In this document: one piece after another, positions 58,649 to 64,000 of the stretch
How positions within the stretch are numbered: position 1 is the first letter of the stretch
Layout: the number at the start of each line of letters is the position of its first letter
Assembly (NCBI GenBank): GCA_037501455.1
Contig: CM074864.1
Coordinates: 24,608,001-24,672,000, forward strand
Reading direction: 5' to 3'
Length of the DNA stretch: 64,000 bases
From: Lantana camara
Taxonomy: Eukaryota; Streptophyta; Magnoliopsida; Lamiales; Verbenaceae
Made by a program: the position numbers and the translations under genes
Notes under the pieces: model-generated
Database searches by the model: none
What the model was told of the DNA's origin: nothing
The model's input: only the letters and a program-made list of their open reading frames with translations

Positions 58649-60785
58649 TGTAGCACCCCGAACAATGGGCACCACATCCCCCGCACTAGAGTCCGACACG
58701 TGTAACGAAATGGAGAGTCGGCAGACGCATCAAACAATAGCGAACGGGAGATAAATAAAACTGACACCCTATCTAGGCTGTCTAGAACCTCAATCAGAGT
58801 GCATGTCAAATCAAGAATATAGTGGAAGCGATTAAACAATTCCTATCATAATCCCAAGATCAACAAACTAGATCAAAAGAGCATATCTACAAGTTATATA
58901 CATGTCCATGCCCATCCCGGACCAAAAGATCAAGTATCAAAGTCGAATAAGTATCATAATACATATCTCCCAAAATAGATCATAAGTATCAAAGCTAAGA
59001 ACCCACCACAAATGCAAATGAGACTCGAGCTAAACCACAAGTAAGATACGATGAACACTTATCACCTAGCTCAGACTCTAACTTTACCTGCAACTCAAAA
59101 GAAAGGGGAAAAAAGAAAAAACAACAACGAGGGTTAGTCCTAATGACTAGTGAGGGGCTAACACACGCACCCATAATACGTATAGAGCAAAACACTTATC
59201 AAAATTCATAAAAATCCATGAACCGAGAATGGTTTTTGCAAGCTAAAGTGTTTCCCGTGATAATGGATATATATACTTAAAAGAAGTTAAGGGCCATAGG
59301 ACAAAACAACTAATTTTAAGTATTTAGAAGTCCGTTCCCATTTCATAGATTCATTCAAAGTCACACTAACTTGGCGAGTACGAGTTCTCCTTCCAAACTT
59401 CTCTTATTCAAAGACATATCCATAATCAAAACATAATTCATAAACCATCCTTTCTCCGGGTGATATAAGGGTTGACGGCCTTAGCTATCGTTCAAATTCA
59501 AATGAGACAAGGCTTAATTACATCCTTGAAACCTTCGGCGGTTGCTTCCACCGGCTCAAGAGAAACACCCTTCCTCAACCTCCTAATTTGGGCGAGACTC
59601 CCAAAGGAAAGTGTTGATGGGAGAGCTCAGCGAACCCACAGTCGTCCCAAGTTGCCATACCACTCTCTGGGGCCCAAATCAAAGTTCAAATCATATTCCA
59701 ACAAAGCTTATCTTTCAAAGCTCCAACCTCGCTTACGTACACACTTATGAAAGGTTTTCAAATCAAACGGAAAATAGCTTATATACAAATACAAATCATT
59801 TTCAAAGTCTTATAACAAATGGGACAAACCCTCAAAGTAAATATCATACATGTATCTATCATATAATATACATATTTCACATGCGGGCTTCAAAACACAT
59901 AAGATTGCAGGTTATTCTAACTAAAAGAACAAAACCTCACCTTATACACGTGTAGTGGGGACAAAAGAGTGTAATAGACCCCTAGGGAGTAGCCTCGTCG
60001 TCAATGGGAAGGTGCACTGAACAAAACAAACAACAAAAGACACTCTTAGACTCAATATGAACCAAATAGAAGCTCGTTAATTGCGCACGAATGTACATGA
60101 TGCAAATGAAATGAGACAATTCAACACTTAAGTCACATTAGGTCATACTTTGCATATAAGCACCAAAATCACGTTATAAATGCATATCGAAGGATATAAC
60201 ATGCATAACAACAAGTTGACAACATATATACAACATGCATGAAGCCAAAGGATCAATTAAAGTACAAAGAAAGCAAGAAAAACATAGCAGCCTCTTGGTA
60301 GTCAACGGGCGTTCACTTTTGCCACGAAAGGCCGTTCAAACGTACAGAACCAACTTCGGGGCCAAAATGGGACTGAATGGCCATTTAGTCCCTTGCTTCA
60401 TATGTACTGAACGGGCATTCAGCTGTACAAAAAGTGCAGCCATGGACTGAATGGTCGTTCAGTCCATTTCCTTTTGGCTGGTGAACGGCCGTTCGGTTCT
60501 CGGGTAGCTGCTGTCACCTTTGTTTTCCAGCTATAAACTGAGGTAAAATTATGGAAAAAGTAGGGAAACACATAGGGGAACAAGTATACTTCATAACTAA
60601 TTCATAAACACAAAGAAAACAACATAAAAGATCATCATTTCAGTCCTAAAACAACGCAGCAACAAGGTTCATAGCAGCAAGGTTCAAGTTTTATGTCAAC
60701 AACTCCAAAATTCTTCAAAGTCATTAATGATATCTCATTTATTACACATCTACCATGAAGTATAAGTTATAAATTAAAGTTAAAA
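58649..60785 (-). mobile_element. LTR-K, partial long LTR
   Basis: TGTAGCACCCCGAACAATGG at the left is the LTR 3' end. Collinear order: acceptor 2 (TTACCTGCAACTC, 59084), CACATGCGGGCTTC (59878), donor 2 CCTCAC (59940), exon 2 at 59941-60016 (76 bp), acceptor 1 TTTTGTTCAG, palindrome cluster (60301-60496). LTR-L cuts it before donor 1. Confidence 0.8.
60301..60496. repeat. Palindrome cluster in LTR-K (GACTGAATGGCCATTCAGTC type)
   Basis: Units include GTCAACGGGCGTTCAC (60301), GGGACTGAATGGCC with ATTTAGTCCC (60369-60392), ACTGAACGGGCATTCAGCT (60406-60424), a 26-base unit at 60442-60467 with outer arms ATGGACTGAA/TTCAGTCCAT, and GTGAACGGCCGTTCGG (60481-60496). Confidence 0.88.
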
Positions 60786-61182
60786 TGTAGCGCCCGAGCG
60801 TAAGGCACCACATCCCACGCACCGAGACCCGCCCCGTATATGAAATGGAAAATCCATACACGTACCAAATCACAGCGAACGGGGACACAACACACACACT
60901 AAGCTAGGCGGGAGCTAACCCTTAAACCAAACAATGACGAGACATGAATAAATCAGAGTATCAACAATAAAAGAGGAAGCAAATTATCATAAATATTCAC
61001 AATGAGCATCCAAGCTCCAAAAAAACTTCAAAAGTATACAACAATAGAGTATCAATGCCATCACGGCTCAACATAATATGAGAACGCTCCATACATGATC
61101 ATAATACAAAAGTAATAAGAACAAGTATTTATGCGTGTAAAAGGAAATGCTAGACACTAATGCAAGACTAGACGACTCGTAT
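60786..61182 (-). mobile_element. LTR-L, terminal 397 bp of a long LTR
   Basis: TGTAGCGCCCGAGCGTAAGG with the usual CACCACATCCCACGCACCG and AAGCTAGGCGGGAGCTA blocks. It interrupts K and is interrupted by M. Confidence 0.75.
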
Positions 61183-62324
61183 TGTAACAGCCGTACTTAG
61201 GGCCAAGTCGAGAGAGGTAAGTAAAGGGTTACTCAGGAAGTGTTTATAGTCTCGATCCGTATTCATTCTCTCATGCATTGCATTTTATGTGACTTATGTG
61301 CTTTTATGTGTTACAATTTAACTAGATGTTCGTGGATTTAATTCTTTCCTCTATTTAGCTTGTATCTCAAAACTCTTTTGATAGAATCCTGGGAATCTAG
61401 TATTCATTCCCTTCTAGCACCTAAAACCCCTTCATATGCTTCAAAACCCATTCCTACAATTTTAGGTTGGAAATTATGAAAATACCCCTACAGCTCAAAA
61501 ATATTCCTACGCTCCCCGAAGCACTTTCACTACCCAATATTGTAACTAAAAGAATCCTCACATTATTTCAAGGATCGTGATACTCTCCGTAAACCATAAT
61601 TCCCATCCTAAATCTAGTAGTATCAAAAACCGCAAAAACCCTAGCTTATAATTCGATCATAAATAAATCCTTACTCATCTACTTTTTGATATTCAATATT
61701 ATAACCCAAACGACCCTTAAATTATTTTGTGAATTTTCATGCATTTACCAAAAACTCGATTCCACCCATAGCCTATTTTATAAATATTTTCCCTTTCAAA
61801 ATTATCATTTTATTTTAAACAATTAGCTTTTATTCAATATTCGAAATTGTACTTAAAACGATTCTTGAATTTTTTCTCTAAATTATAGTGATTTTTCAAA
61901 ACTTTAAACTTTCTCATAGCTTCGTCTATATAATTTTCTTATGATTTTCATCATCTTTAATATTCATAATTTATCAGCGAAGACTCTAAATATTCCACAT
62001 TTATAATCAAAGTGAAGCTTATTTTTCACTCGTTCTTTCATTAATTCACTACTTCAAGCTTTCACCTCTCGACTCTTGAATAAATTTTACATAATTTTAT
62101 ATTTATTTTTATTCAAGATGACATCATTCATGATCACATGAGCTTCTAGAAGATTTAATTAAATGAATGTAATTTCTCCATATTACCTATATAATTACCA
62201 AGCATTTATTGAAAATATAATTTAACCACATCTCCTAATTAATTACCAAGCATTTGTTGAAATAATAGACAACCACATCTCCCTTAAACTTTCATAAATT
62301 GCTCAAAAACCCCTCATGACTACC

Positions 62325-62332
62325 TATAAATA
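62325..62332 (+). promoter_or_regulatory. Candidate TATA box of LTR-M
   Basis: TATAAATA within CTACCTATAAATACCCC, a textbook plant TATA box. A transcription start about 30 bp downstream (near 62358) would give a CT-rich leader of about 70 nt ending at the donor at 62428/62429. Confidence 0.55.
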
Positions 62333-62832
62333 CCCCCCTCAAGCCTCATTTATACCTCACAAATCAACATACAAAAATCACTCCCTCTCTCTCCCTAACT
62401 CACGCCCCAACCCTCTCTCTCTCAACAAGGTATGTTTTCTTCTATTATTTCATGCTTTATATAATGTTCTTAGTGTAATAATAATAGTAGCATATCTAGG
62501 ATTAATTAAATTTAACTTTAGGAATTTATTTTATGAAATATGTGCATAATTGTTAGTTTTAAATACCATGTGTGTACGTTATGGAATTTTATTTAATTAA
62601 ATGCATGAATTATGATATGATACAATGTGAGTATATATATAAATGATTATGATCTTGTTAGATTAAATTCATGCCTAGAGTAAATCATTTAGAATTATTT
62701 TTCATAAAGAATTCATATATTTTGCTATATTATGCTTCAATCTTATGTTATGAATATGAATGTGATTGAACATGTTACAAACCCTCTTTGAATATTCAAA
62801 TAAGCTCAAGAACATGTTCTTAATGTTCTTGG

Positions 62833-62873
62833 ATGTGTGTGTGTCGTGACTAGTGTGTGTGTGTGTGTGTGTG
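62833..62873. repeat. (GT)n microsatellite
   Basis: Two GT runs (62833-62844 and 62853-62873) separated by CGTGACTA. Confidence 0.9.
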
Positions 62874-64000
62874 AGTTTGATTTTATGTTATAAAGTGTTT
62901 AATTCATAAGAAATTGAATAGTAAATGTTTTAAATAGTAATTTTGACTTTTGATCAAAATTAATTTAATTAATTTTGAAGTTATTTTAAAAATAATTATA
63001 AAATAGGTTTTGGAATTTTTAAAGAAAGATTTTCCCCAAAATTTCCAAAAATGGGTAAACTATGTAATATTTTTCAAAAGATAACCTACATTGTCAAATT
63101 AAACCTTAAATTTCATTTCAAATCTTACAATTAGAATTATAATATAGTTAATAAATATTTTATTAGCTAAAGAACCCATAAACCCTGAATTTATTAATAA
63201 AACGGGTGAATTTAGGGTTTACCTGGAAAATTTTAACGCATTATATAATATGTACCTTCGATAATTATTTCGTTATGATATTATGTGCAATTAGATTAGT
63301 GAGGAATTAAGAACTTAGTTCTAAGCCGATAGTAGTTACTACTTTTAGGCGATCATAGGATTGAATAGTGGAATCCTCACAATTCCACTTAAATCTCGGT
63401 ATTTGGTGAGGGTCTTAAATTCTTTCAACTGAAATCATGATAAAATATTTCATTTCATAGAATTTCCTTTCAAACTATTATTCCCTTTATCGGAAAATAA
63501 TTCTAATCAATTATTCAAAAACATATATTTACCTGAAAGTACTTAGTACTTTCTTCCCGTTAAATATTCCCGTCTTGCAAATAAAATTATTGTTTTTCCT
63601 ATGGGCCCGGTGGTCTTGGTAGAAGGAGTTGTCCGGGAGGCACGGGCTGAGGTCTACTATTATACCAGCTGCCAACTAGATCTTGATGATGCTCTAACCG
63701 GAGGTTGGTTATTCCACATCAAGTGACGGGAAAAGGTACGTCCCTCCCACAATATTGTTCATCGTAACTAGGGCTTGTAACCTACGTGACACTAAGGGGT
63801 GAAGGATGGTATTATCGTATTTGTTTTATTAAGTACCAACACCTTGATCACTGTCCTTACTATTTTTCCCGAATTTTAAGGAGTTAAGGTTGGAAAAGCC
63901 TAGCTTGCGGGCATAAAAATCATTTTCTCAAAACGGTTCATAAAATTTTCCAACGTATAACCTATATTCCCCCTACTCCTATTTCAAACTAATATGAACC

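Larger units (their letters stand above)
61183..64000 (+). mobile_element. LTR-M, long LTR or LTR-element start, runs off the window
   Basis: TGTAACAGCCGTACTTAGGG begins at 61183 in the middle of LTR-L. This family is more divergent and AT-rich. It has a TATA box (62325-62332), a CT-rich short leader and a donor AACAAG-GTATGT (62429). Toward the right edge it has GGCCCGGTGGTCTTGG...AGGTACGTCCC (63604-63745), comparable in position to the block after exon 2 in the others. No palindrome cluster is visible. The end is outside the window. Confidence 0.6.

Overview
The window is intergenic plant DNA from a large, retrotransposon-rich genome, probably a eudicot; the species cannot be named. No intact host gene, rRNA, standard tRNA or CRISPR array was seen. 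Nearly every base lies in transposable elements inserted into one another. Most are very long LTRs (about 2.4-3.6 kb) of Ty3/gypsy type. Three of them still have a primer-binding site complementary to initiator tRNA-Met (TGGTATCAGAG), which with the LTR length suggests the Tekay/Del chromovirus lineage. I refer to elements by letter.

Left part (1-27124). Element B is a Ty3/gypsy element on the + strand whose 5' LTR starts outside the window. The 5' LTR is interrupted by LTR C (ends 3711), which is itself interrupted by LTR A (1-1438). The internal region of B carries a broken gag and a 4.4 kb CACTA transposon (7017-11409) holding pieces of a captured NDR-type AGC kinase gene. Its 3' LTR (12514-27124) is split by R1 (13549-22446, minus strand, perfect 5-bp target duplication) and by solo LTR S1 (23068-25496).

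Middle (27125-52790). A Ty1/copia pol pseudogene on the minus strand is cut by solo LTR G (28023-34438, containing solo LTR F, 29180-32521) and by solo LTR H (35592-52790). H contains the complete element R2 (38066-52460, perfect duplication CAAAT). R2 contains a 1.9 kb CACTA element in its 5' LTR and solo LTR D (45019-47755) in its internal region.

Right part (52791-64000). LTR pieces I and J are followed by a PIF/Harbinger MITE (55249-55976) and a broken Mutator-like transposase gene. That gene is interrupted by a stack of a probable copia LTR, then K, L and M, which runs off the window.

R1, R2 and B all have large LTRs and a short internal region (2.5-2.9 kb) with only gag and, in R1 and R2, RT/RNase H scraps. 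They look like non-autonomous (LARD-like) derivatives that need proteins from a relative. Two patterns recur across otherwise divergent LTRs and are the main discovery candidates. First, there is a conserved arrangement of splice sites: donor 1, acceptor 1, a 68-90 bp exon, donor 2, acceptor 2 (TTGCAG). LTR A lacks exactly the GT-AG segment that its relative D retains, as if it descended from a spliced RNA. Second, inside the first predicted intron of all eleven other LTRs where that region is present there is a cluster of short inverted repeats. Their centre is similar (ACGGCCGT-like) but their arms differ between LTR families and agree within one LTR.
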